Below, in pieces: positions 50,900-57,876 of a stretch of 64,000 nucleotides of DNA. Each line of letters opens with the position of its first letter. Position 1 is the stretch's first letter. Where the stretch lies: contig JAFYYM010000075.1 in NCBI GenBank assembly GCA_017557535.1, forward strand, positions 1 to 64,000. The letters are read 5' to 3'. Both the position numbers and the translations under genes were made by a program. Source of the stretch: Bacteroidales bacterium. GTDB taxonomy: Bacteria; Bacteroidota; Bacteroidia; Bacteroidales; UBA932. The notes beneath the pieces are model-generated. The model did no database searches. It was not told the DNA's origin and saw only the letters and a program-made list of their open reading frames with translations.

Positions 50900-51669
50900 C
50901 ACTTCTCGTTCTTGTCAAGAACCTCCTTGGCGAGGTTCATATAGTTGGATGTGCCGTTACTGACAACGTCATAAAGAATGATTGGCTTCCCGTGAGAGGG
51001 AGCCTCGCTTAGACGTATGCTCCTTTGGATGATAGTCTTGAACACCATGTCCTTGAAGTGTTCCCTGAGTTCGCCCACGACTTGGGCGTGCACTTTTGTC
51101 CTGCCGTCGAACATCGTGACCACAAAGCCCTCGATGGTCAGCGCGGGATTTATCTCCCGCTGTACAAGGCGTATGGTCTGAAGGAGCTTGCCAAGTCCCT
51201 CCAAGGCGAAGAATTCTGGCTGGACCGGGATCATCACGGAATCTGCCGCTGTCAAGGCGTTGATAGTGATCAATCCGAGGGAAGGGGAACAGTCGATGAT
51301 TATGTAGTCATAGTCATCCCTTATTGGCTCAAGCCTACGTTTAAGGAAGGACTCGCGGTTTTCCTCGTCAATCATCTCTATCTCGGCGCCCACGAGGTTG
51401 ATGTGGGACGGAATCATCTGAAGATCAGGTATTTCCGTCTGAACCAACGCATCTCGTACGTCAATCTCACCTATCAGTACCTCATAGATAGTCCTTTTCT
51501 GGTCATTGTCCGGAGAGAAATTAAGGCCGGATGTGGTGTTGGCCTGAGGATCCGCGTCTATGATCAGGACTTTCTTCTCCAGGACGGCCAGGGAGGCCGC
51601 CAGGTTAATTGCGGTAGTGGTCTTTCCCACTCCGCCTTTTTGGTTGGCGATTGCTATGACTTTTCCCAT
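50899..51669 (-). CDS. parA: Chromosome partitioning ATPase ParA (Soj-like)
   Basis: 256 aa from the ATG at 51669; an earlier in-frame ATG at 51687 is less likely because conservation begins with GKVIAIANQKGGVGKTTTAINLA. The deviant Walker A KGGVGKTT, DADPQANTTSGL and the Walker B region DYDYIIIDCSPSLGLITINALTAAD (in pieces) mark a MinD/ParA ATPase. It forms ATP-dependent dimers on DNA and moves ParB-bound origins. It starts the parA-parB-DUF5683-mltD operon and is followed on the same strand by priA upstream (51718). Confidence 0.95.
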   Translation of the reverse strand: MGKVIAIANQKGGVGKTTTAINLAASLAVLEKKVLIIDADPQANTTSGLNFSPDNDQKRTIYEVLIGEIDVRDALVQTEIPDLQMIPSHINLVGAEIEMIDEENRESFLKRRLEPIRDDYDYIIIDCSPSLGLITINALTAADSVMIPVQPEFFALEGLGKLLQTIRLVQREINPALTIEGFVVTMFDGRTKVHAQVVGELREHFKDMVFKTIIQRSIRLSEAPSHGKPIILYDVVSNGTSNYMNLAKEVLDKNEK

Positions 51670-51717
51670 GACTAGACTCTTATTCAATCTACAAATGTAA
51701 TAATTTTTAATCGCTTG

Positions 51718-53895
51718 TCAAACAGGGTCCACGTCCAGCGCGATATGCCCGGAATATTTCCTGCCGCTTTCGAACACGTTGACCTCCTCTTCGATAGTGG
51801 CTTTGTTGGATTTCAGGAACTGGTTTTTCGGGAGAAGAATACGTATGATCTTTATGATCTCTCCTCCCACTTTGTCGATAGCCGGAGAATATGGACCGAT
51901 GACTTTGACCTTGTCTCCGAGGGTCTTGCAGAGTGTCTCCGCCAGCGAACGGCTCATGAGTTCCAGCCTTGCGGCGTTGCGGTCACGAAGGACGGCGTTG
52001 ACTACCCTTGAATATGGAGGATATCCGAATAACTTCCTTTCTGACAATAACTTGGTCATGGATTCGGTGTCGCTGAGCCTGCCGTTGAGGGTTTGGTAGA
52101 CGGGATGGTCAGGTTGCGAGGTCTGGACGACGAACAAACCTTTCTCCGACCTTCGTCCGCAACGTCCCCTGAACTGCTCCAATAGGGTTAAAGCCCTCTC
52201 ATCCGCCCTGTAGTCCTGCTGCCCGAGAAGTGAGTCTGACTGGATCACAGCTACAAGGGACAGGCCGCTGAAATCAAAGCCTTTAGCCACCATCCGGGTA
52301 CCGACCAGGATGTCAATCTCGCCGTCAGCGAACCCCCGTATGATCTCAGATTCATGTTTCCTGCTTCTGGCGCTGTCACTGTCGAGACGTCCGATCCTGG
52401 CACCAGGAAAAAGTGCTGACGCTTCTTCTTCAATCTTTTGTGTACCTGCGCCGAGAAGTTTGAGTGAACCACCGCACTTAGGGCAGGTTCCAAGGTATCT
52501 CTTGACCCTTCCGCAATAGTGGCAGACAAGTTTAGCTTCTCCAGTTTCCTTTATATGCAGACTCAAAGCGGCGTCGCAGCGGTCGCATTTAGGGATGGTA
52601 CCACACTCCTCGCATTGGAGGACAGGGGAGTATGATCTCCGTTCCCTCAGCAGAGCCACCTGTCCACCTTTCTCAAGGCAGTCATTAATCCTGTCGATGA
52701 GCTTCCGGGAGAAACTTCCGACCATGCCGTTTTTCTTCCTCTCCGCTATCGTGTCGATGATCTCGACATCCGAGTCTTCAGCCTGGAAATATCTGGTTCT
52801 GAGCTCAATAAGCCCAAACCTTCCTACGGAACAGTTGTATAGAGACTCCAGGGACGGTGTGGCTGACCCTAAGATTATCTCTGCTCCGTGAAGCCCGGCG
52901 AGCATGATGGCGGCTTCCCTTCCATTGTACCTTGGGGCCGGATTGTCTTGTTTATATGACGGATCGTTCTCCTCGTCAACGATCACCAGCCCCAGATCCT
53001 TGTGGGGCAGGAAAACTGAACTTCTTGTTCCGAGTGCCAGATATGGATCGCTTTTGATGTGAGCCGCGGCGTCGGCCCTTTTAGCTAAAGTCTCTCCGGA
53101 ATGGAATACTATCAGTTCCGTGGGGAAATGCTCCCGGATCCTGTCCTCAAGCTGTCGGCTCAGGGCGATCTCGGGTACCATGAACAGGACGTTCTTTCCT
53201 CGCGACAGAGTCTCGGCAGCGAGTTTGAGGTAGATCTCAGTTTTCCCGGATCCGGTAACCCCTCGGAGAAGAGCCGGTTTCCGATTGTTGAAGATTTCCT
53301 TGATTTTGGAATATGCTTCCGATTGAGAATCAGAAAGTTCAATGGCGGCAGGCCACCTGCCCGTGGCCGCGTCCATCCTCGCTTCGCTGCGGCTGAGTAC
53401 GGCCCCTGGACAGTGGCCTTGCCGCAAAAGAACATCCCTCTGAGCGATATACCTTTCCTTCGTGTCCTCCCTTCTCGCTTTCGTTATCTTCTCTTCCAGC
53501 TTAGCGATTCTCTCATGTATCCTCTCCTTGACCCGGGCTTTGACTTCTTCCTCCTCTACTTTACCGGCGGGATAAGCCGCCTTGTAGACTTCTCCGGGGG
53601 TGCACAGGTAATACTCAGAAACCATCCTCCATAAACCGATCTCTTTCGGAGATATCCTGTCAAGTTCCTCTGCCAGTCCGGTTATTGGTTTTATCCTGTC
53701 ATAGCCGACGGCGCCGGCCTCTTCTTCCGCGTCCTCGGCTGTAACTACTGCCACATATTCCTTCCCTCCGAACTCAACCCTGACCCTGTCGCCGATGGCG
53801 AGGTGGCTGGATAGCTGATCCTCGGAATAGGAATAGAAAGGCTCCCACTTCAGACGGAGCGGAAGAAGCACCTGTATGTACAGCGATTTGTGCAT
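51718..53895 (-). CDS. priA: Primosomal protein N' (replication restart helicase PriA)
   Basis: 725 aa from the ATG at 53895. PriA binds abandoned forks and reloads the replisome. The N-terminal DNA-binding domain (about 1-110) leads to the helicase: Walker A GVTGSGKTEIYLKL near residue 220, motif II IVDEENDPSYKQ where the usual DEEH His is Asn, and GSATPSLESLYN. The zinc-binding region holds paired CxxC motifs (CEECGTIPKCDRC, then CHYCGRVKRYLGTCPKCG near 450-490). C-terminal motifs FRGRCGRRSEKGLFVVQT complete it. Only the Asn replacement is unusual. It lies 48 nt from parA. Confidence 0.95.
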   Translation of the reverse strand: MHKSLYIQVLLPLRLKWEPFYSYSEDQLSSHLAIGDRVRVEFGGKEYVAVVTAEDAEEEAGAVGYDRIKPITGLAEELDRISPKEIGLWRMVSEYYLCTPGEVYKAAYPAGKVEEEEVKARVKERIHERIAKLEEKITKARREDTKERYIAQRDVLLRQGHCPGAVLSRSEARMDAATGRWPAAIELSDSQSEAYSKIKEIFNNRKPALLRGVTGSGKTEIYLKLAAETLSRGKNVLFMVPEIALSRQLEDRIREHFPTELIVFHSGETLAKRADAAAHIKSDPYLALGTRSSVFLPHKDLGLVIVDEENDPSYKQDNPAPRYNGREAAIMLAGLHGAEIILGSATPSLESLYNCSVGRFGLIELRTRYFQAEDSDVEIIDTIAERKKNGMVGSFSRKLIDRINDCLEKGGQVALLRERRSYSPVLQCEECGTIPKCDRCDAALSLHIKETGEAKLVCHYCGRVKRYLGTCPKCGGSLKLLGAGTQKIEEEASALFPGARIGRLDSDSARSRKHESEIIRGFADGEIDILVGTRMVAKGFDFSGLSLVAVIQSDSLLGQQDYRADERALTLLEQFRGRCGRRSEKGLFVVQTSQPDHPVYQTLNGRLSDTESMTKLLSERKLFGYPPYSRVVNAVLRDRNAARLELMSRSLAETLCKTLGDKVKVIGPYSPAIDKVGGEIIKIIRILLPKNQFLKSNKATIEEEVNVFESGRKYSGHIALDVDPV

Positions 53896-53918
53896 CAAGG
53901 CGAATTTACCAAAAAAAA

Positions 53919-53949
53919 TTTGTATAGAAATGTTTTTTGCCTATCTTTG
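53919..53949 (+). promoter_or_regulatory. Promoter of tRNA-Phe
   Basis: TTTG at 53919-53922, 19-bp spacer, TATCTTTG at 53942-53949: full match to the Bacteroidota consensus. The tRNA begins 17 nt after the -7 box. Confidence 0.75.
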
Positions 53950-53965
53950 CAATCCCAAAACAACT

Positions 53966-54038
53966 GGTGCTGTAGCTCAGATGGTAGAGCAATGGACTGA
54001 AAATCCATGTGTCGGCAGTTCGATTCTTCCCAGCACCA
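53966..54038 (+). tRNA. tRNA-Phe (anticodon GAA)
   Basis: 73 nt. Acceptor GGTGCTG (53966-53972) pairs with CAGCACC (54031-54037), discriminator A. The anticodon arm ATGGA-CTGAAAA-TCCAT gives GAA. The T arm GGCAG-TTCGATT-CTTCC has a C-T mismatch at its third pair, which is unusual. No encoded CCA. A terminator follows 4 nt later. Confidence 0.92.
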
Positions 54039-54042
54039 CGGT

Positions 54043-54077
54043 AACCCGCTGAGATTCAGCGGGTTATTTGTTTTTAT
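54043..54077 (+). terminator. Rho-independent terminator after tRNA-Phe
   Basis: AACCCGCTGA (54043-54052) pairs perfectly with TCAGCGGGTT (54056-54065), loop GAT, then ATTTGTTTTT. It overlaps the 3' end of the convergent ABC ATPase gene (54064). Confidence 0.88.
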
Positions 54078-54729
54078 CTCTCAAATAGCCGTGCCGGACC
54101 AGATCGTCCCGACTCTGGACTGGACTTGTATACCCATCGGATATTACAAACAGATTGTCCGCGACCGTGGAAATGGCGTCGTAGTTATGGTCAGTGACTA
54201 TGATTCCGTGGTCTTGGCTACGTTCCTTGATCAGTGCTTTGACCTCTTCTATATTCACAGGGTCAACCAGGGTGAATGGTTCATCAAGAATGTAGAAAGG
54301 AGCGTCACTCATGAGAACCAGATATAGTTCAGCTAGACGTGCCTCGCCGCCAGAAAGCTCATAAACGCGGGACTCGTAGTGGCGGGAATACTTGGGGACT
54401 CTGTTCACGAAGGTCCAGAAGTTTACGCCATATAGTTCAAACGCGCGATGCAGCTCCATTCCTTCAGGAATCAAGCGTCCTTGCGGAAGGTATTTGATTG
54501 ACCTGCCGATGACATGGCGGTCCAACGGTTTTCCGTCGATGCTTACCATAACGTTCTCAACCCTGAGACCTCCCATGAGCGCCCGGAACATACAGGATTT
54601 CCCTGCGCCATTCCTGCCCAGAAGGCCAGTCACCATCCCGGTTTCGGAAGTGATATAGCCGCCGCTCAGGACCGTCTTCTCACCAAAACGGACCACCACG
54701 CTATCCACTATGAGTTTGTGCTTACCCAT
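54064..54729 (-). CDS. ABC transporter ATP-binding protein
   Basis: 221 aa. Walker A GRNGAGKS at 38-45, a Q-loop near 83 (PQGRLIPEGM), the signature LSGGE at 125-129, Walker B YILDEP at 146-151 and H-loop His181 (TDHN) are all intact. One ATPase domain only. It overlaps by 8 nt the small membrane gene upstream (54722-55039), which is the likely partner, giving a very small ABC system. Next upstream is an esterase-like hydrolase. Substrate unknown. The C-terminal tail ends inside the tRNA terminator. Confidence 0.92.
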   Translation of the reverse strand: MGKHKLIVDSVVVRFGEKTVLSGGYITSETGMVTGLLGRNGAGKSCMFRALMGGLRVENVMVSIDGKPLDRHVIGRSIKYLPQGRLIPEGMELHRAFELYGVNFWTFVNRVPKYSRHYESRVYELSGGEARLAELYLVLMSDAPFYILDEPFTLVDPVNIEEVKALIKERSQDHGIIVTDHNYDAISTVADNLFVISDGYTSPVQSRDDLVRHGYLRDKNK

Positions 54730-55039
54730 GGATCAGGAGCATAATTGTCATCAGGATGGCAAATACCAGATAATCAGCGAGAATAACCCGTGTTAGTAGT
54801 TTGCGTGGGGAAAGCCCTAAATTGATATAGAAGAAAACAGCATCCCTTTCACGGAACTGCTTCACCAAGTACACGATTATGGCCGTGAGCGGGACTTTCA
54901 GGATGAAGGCATCCACGAGAAATGAGTAGGAGAAATCACCTCTCTGAAGCAGCGCGCAGACCAAATTATATATCGCTCCCACCAGAAACACTACTTTCCC
55001 ATAGCGCCAAGTGAGTGATATGTGGTCCCGAAGGTGCAT
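54722..55039 (-). CDS. Small membrane protein, probable ABC partner
   Basis: 105 aa. Three predicted membrane helices (about residues 14-32, 40-60, 88-104); the loop FYINLGLSPRKLLTR before the last helix resembles a coupling-helix-like element. It overlaps the ATPase gene by 8 nt, so the products are made together. A 105-aa, three-helix subunit is far smaller than a normal permease of six helices, so it may form an oligomer or act as a regulator or adaptor. No family was recognised. It may also be a diverged fragment of a larger permease. Confidence 0.7.
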   Translation of the reverse strand: MHLRDHISLTWRYGKVVFLVGAIYNLVCALLQRGDFSYSFLVDAFILKVPLTAIIVYLVKQFRERDAVFFYINLGLSPRKLLTRVILADYLVFAILMTIMLLIHG

Positions 55040-55060
55040 GCTGAGTCAGGAATAATCCGG

Positions 55061-55762
55061 TCAGCGATTTCCGCAAATACTAAGCCAGCGTCGAATGCAC
55101 CAGGAGAATGCGGAAGCGAGTCGTCGCGCGTTGTCGGTAAAGTGTCCGCCTTCTTCCCAGACTATGGTGACGTTATCCTCACCGATCCTTTCTCTAAGAA
55201 TGGCATATTCTTCTCTCACGGCGTCTCCCACCCTCGCTATAGATTGGTTGCGGACATGTTCTTCCTTGTCTCCGAGGCTCAGATAGACTATTCTTGCCTT
55301 TGTGTGGTGGGCATGAGAATACTTCCCCCAATCCTTTATCCATAAGGAAGGGGAGGCGGCCGCGATGGCGGGGAACCTGTCCGATACGGTGGCTGACCAT
55401 AATGAGAAAAGACCTCCCAAAGAATAACCTCCCAAGATAACTGGCAGATCTCCGTATTTGTCAATTAGCTTAGGAAGCAGGTCGTCAGTGACGAATCTCA
55501 AGGTGTCTCCAGAGGCTGAACCAACCATCGGATCGCGGTTTATGGCGGGGTCGTGCCATGGAGTTAGGTCCAGATCCCAGTCGAGGACCTGGAAGGCAGC
55601 CATGACGAAAGGGACACCGGAGGATGCCCAAATCATCTCGACTTCATCATGAAAGTCCTTCCTCTCATGATTGCCAAGAGGTTGGATCAGGATAAGACGA
55701 GGGGATTCCGCCTCGGAAAGCAGGCATTCCCTGCCGGCTATGAAAGTGGATCTATTTATCAA
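55061..55762 (-). CDS. Esterase-like alpha/beta hydrolase
   Basis: 233 aa. The nucleophile elbow is GGYSLGGLFS (Ser near residue 115), and the segment WEEGGHFTDNARRLASAF gives the catalytic His. The region WHDPAINRDPMVGSASGDTLRFVTDDLLPKL is typical for esterase D/enterochelin esterase-type proteins. No signal peptide is seen. The only possible start in this frame is TTG at 55762, since a stop codon lies 3 codons upstream, or an even later one, so the true start is uncertain. It is 21 nt upstream of the small membrane protein gene and may be part of its operon. Confidence 0.8.
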   Translation of the reverse strand: MINRSTFIAGRECLLSEAESPRLILIQPLGNHERKDFHDEVEMIWASSGVPFVMAAFQVLDWDLDLTPWHDPAINRDPMVGSASGDTLRFVTDDLLPKLIDKYGDLPVILGGYSLGGLFSLWSATVSDRFPAIAAASPSLWIKDWGKYSHAHHTKARIVYLSLGDKEEHVRNQSIARVGDAVREEYAILRERIGEDNVTIVWEEGGHFTDNARRLASAFSWCIRRWLSICGNR

Positions 55763-55823
55763 TGCTGACTAATTTGTATTTCCTTCTGATTCTTTCTTAT
55801 GCGAATATAGTCATTTATGCTGA

Positions 55824-55851
55824 TTGATAAAATGTTGATAATTGTTGATAA
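55824..55851. repeat. Three direct repeats TTGATAA with 10-11 bp spacing (Pho-box-like)
   Basis: TTGATAA at 55824-55830, 55835-55841 and 55845-55851, offset by 11 and 10 bp, each followed by short AT-rich spacers. A 7-bp unit plus 3-4 bp repeated every helical turn is the layout of OmpR/PhoB-type sites. The array is 40-67 bp upstream of the -7 box of the following gene, the position for an activator. Two copies also read TGTTGATAA, the reverse of TTATCAACA, near a DnaA box, as an alternative. Confidence 0.5.
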
Positions 55852-55867
55852 AATAATGTGAAATGAC

Positions 55868-55898
55868 TTTCCGATAAGACGAAAAGCATGTAAATTTG
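55868..55898 (+). promoter_or_regulatory. Promoter of the Na/Pi-PhoU-wHTH fusion gene
   Basis: TTTC at 55868-55871 (one mismatch to TTTG), 19-bp spacer, then TAAATTTG at 55891-55898. The ATG at 55903 is 4 nt after the -7 box, so the mRNA would be leaderless. Confidence 0.6.
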
Positions 55899-55902
55899 TA
55901 GC

Positions 55903-57858
55903 ATGATCCTTACAATATTCAAGCTTCTCGGCTCAATCGCCCTCCTGATGTACGGTATGAAGGTGATGAGCGAGGCCCTTCAGAAGATGGCCGGCCCCGG
56001 CCTGCGACATATCCTCGGGGCGATGACTACCAATCGTTTCACCGGAGTGCTCACCGGAATGCTCGTCTGCGTGGCTGTCCAGTCTTCGGCTGCAACTACG
56101 GTGATGACAGTCTCTTTCGTCAATGCCGCGCTCCTTTCGCTATCGCAGGCCATCTCGGTGATAATGGGAGCGAATATCGGAACCACGCTCTCAGCATGGA
56201 TCATGTCGGCCGGGTTTTCCTTCAATATCGCGAATCTTGTATGGCCGGTATTCCTTGTGGCGGTCATCCTCATACAGAACAGGAAACACCGCTATCTCGG
56301 AGACTTCCTGTTCGGTCTCTCTTTCATGTTCTTCGCACTCGGTACTTTGAATATGACAGGCCGCGAGATGGATCTGGCCCACAATGAGGGAGTTGTTAAC
56401 TTCTTCTCCTCTTTTGATTCCGGAAGCTATCTGACGATTCTGCTATTCCTCTTGGTTGGTGGTGTGTTGACTGTCATAGCCCAGTCCTCAGCCGCCCTCA
56501 TGGCCATCACAATGGTCCTCTGCACCAGCGGGGTCCTTTCTATATACCAAGGTATCGCCCTTGTCATGGGTGAGAATATCGGAACGACTGTGACCGCCAA
56601 TGTGGCCGCTCTATCAGCCAACACACAGGCTCGCCGCGCCGCTCTGGCGCATTTACTCTTCAACGTGTTCGGTGTGCTGTGGGTGTTGTGTCTTTTCTAT
56701 CCTTTCGTCAACGCCGCCTGTTCTATTGTCGGAGTTGATCCCCATGCCGACGCTCAGAGCCCGGCCAGGCTTTCGTTTGTGCTGGCCACATTCCACACGA
56801 TGTTCAATGTGACCAACACCGCCATACTGATCTGGTTCATCCCGCAACTTCAGAAACTGGTGTCTTACCTTATTCCTCAGAAGTCCTCCGATGAGGAATT
56901 CCGTCTGCAGTACATTCAGACCGGTATCATGAAGACTCCTGAAATCTCTGTCCTCCAGGCTCAGAAGGAGACAACTCTCTTCGCCGACAGAATGCGTCAG
57001 ATGTTCGCGCTCGTCCGTGAGTTGTACGATGAGACTGACGATTCGGCATTTGAGAAGAAGATTGAGCGGGTACGGGAGATGGAAAAGATGTCAGACCGTC
57101 TCGAGAGCGAGATCGGAAGCTACCTTGCCCAAGTCTCCAACTCTCATCTTAGTGACGAGACCAAGCGTAAGATCCGCGCCATGTTGCGCGCTGTGAGTGA
57201 GCTTGAGAGTATTGGTGACAGTTGTTTGAACCTCTCAAGGATGATCGAGCGTCGCCATAAGGAGAAAGAGCAGTTCATCCCGGTTCAGGAAGAGGGAATC
57301 GCCACGATGTTCGACCTATTGGACAAAGCTTTCGTCAATATGATCAAAGTGCTTGAGGGTGAGGGAGATCCGGATGAGTCCTGGGCTCTTGAGAATGACA
57401 TCGATGATCTTCGTAACAAGCTGCGGTCTCAAAATACTCTGGATGTGGATGCCGGCAAGTATTCCTTCGCCTTGGGTACCATTTTCGTTGACATTGTCCG
57501 TGAGTGCGAGAAGTGCGGAGACTATGTGATCAATGCTGTAGAGGCTAAGATGGGTAAGAGGGAAGACGCTGATTTACTGAATCTTGACTCCCTGGTTATT
57601 GATCATCAGCGCAAGATCGCTCAGTTGTACGGAGAACCTCTTGATTTGACGAAGGCCGAATTCGAGCTTCTGAGTCTACTGGTCTCCAACCCGGGCAGAG
57701 TCTTCACCCGTGAGGAGCTTGTGGAATCCGTGTGGCCCAAGGATACTTCTGTCAGCGCAAAGGTCGTGGATGGAAGCATCCGTGATATCCGCGGCAAACT
57801 TGGGGATCTGTCTGGCCATATCGCGAATAAGGGCGGACTCGGTTACTGTTTCGAATAA
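55903..57858 (+). CDS. Na+/phosphate cotransporter-PhoU-OmpR-type DNA-binding fusion
   Basis: 651 aa in one frame. Residues 1-325 are the Na/Pi cotransporter (NptA/PF02690-type) with two repeats carrying QSSAATTV (60-67) and QSSAALMA (194-201) and several membrane helices. Residues 355-550 form a PhoU-like helical region (KIERVREMEKMSDRLESEIG, VSELESIGDSCLNLSRMIER, VRECEKCGDYVINAVEAKMG). Residues 560-651 match the OmpR/PhoB effector domain: EPLDLTKAEFELLSLLVSNPGRVFTREELVESVW, then VVDGSIRDIRGKLGD and GGLGYCF, in the winged-helix order. There is no receiver domain. The inferred role is phosphate uptake linked to transcription by the same membrane-tethered protein. Na/Pi-PhoU fusions are common, but I do not recall a known wHTH addition. 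Confidence 0.9.
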   Translation: MILTIFKLLGSIALLMYGMKVMSEALQKMAGPGLRHILGAMTTNRFTGVLTGMLVCVAVQSSAATTVMTVSFVNAALLSLSQAISVIMGANIGTTLSAWIMSAGFSFNIANLVWPVFLVAVILIQNRKHRYLGDFLFGLSFMFFALGTLNMTGREMDLAHNEGVVNFFSSFDSGSYLTILLFLLVGGVLTVIAQSSAALMAITMVLCTSGVLSIYQGIALVMGENIGTTVTANVAALSANTQARRAALAHLLFNVFGVLWVLCLFYPFVNAACSIVGVDPHADAQSPARLSFVLATFHTMFNVTNTAILIWFIPQLQKLVSYLIPQKSSDEEFRLQYIQTGIMKTPEISVLQAQKETTLFADRMRQMFALVRELYDETDDSAFEKKIERVREMEKMSDRLESEIGSYLAQVSNSHLSDETKRKIRAMLRAVSELESIGDSCLNLSRMIERRHKEKEQFIPVQEEGIATMFDLLDKAFVNMIKVLEGEGDPDESWALENDIDDLRNKLRSQNTLDVDAGKYSFALGTIFVDIVRECEKCGDYVINAVEAKMGKREDADLLNLDSLVIDHQRKIAQLYGEPLDLTKAEFELLSLLVSNPGRVFTREELVESVWPKDTSVSAKVVDGSIRDIRGKLGDLSGHIANKGGLGYCFE

Positions 57859-57876
57859 CACATAAAGCTATAACCA

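Noticed and set aside
55763-55902. Replication origin with DnaA boxes at the TGTTGATAA repeats
   Set aside because: Only two or three copies, each differing from TTATCCACA, no dnaA or dnaN gene near, and the repeats fit an activator position better.
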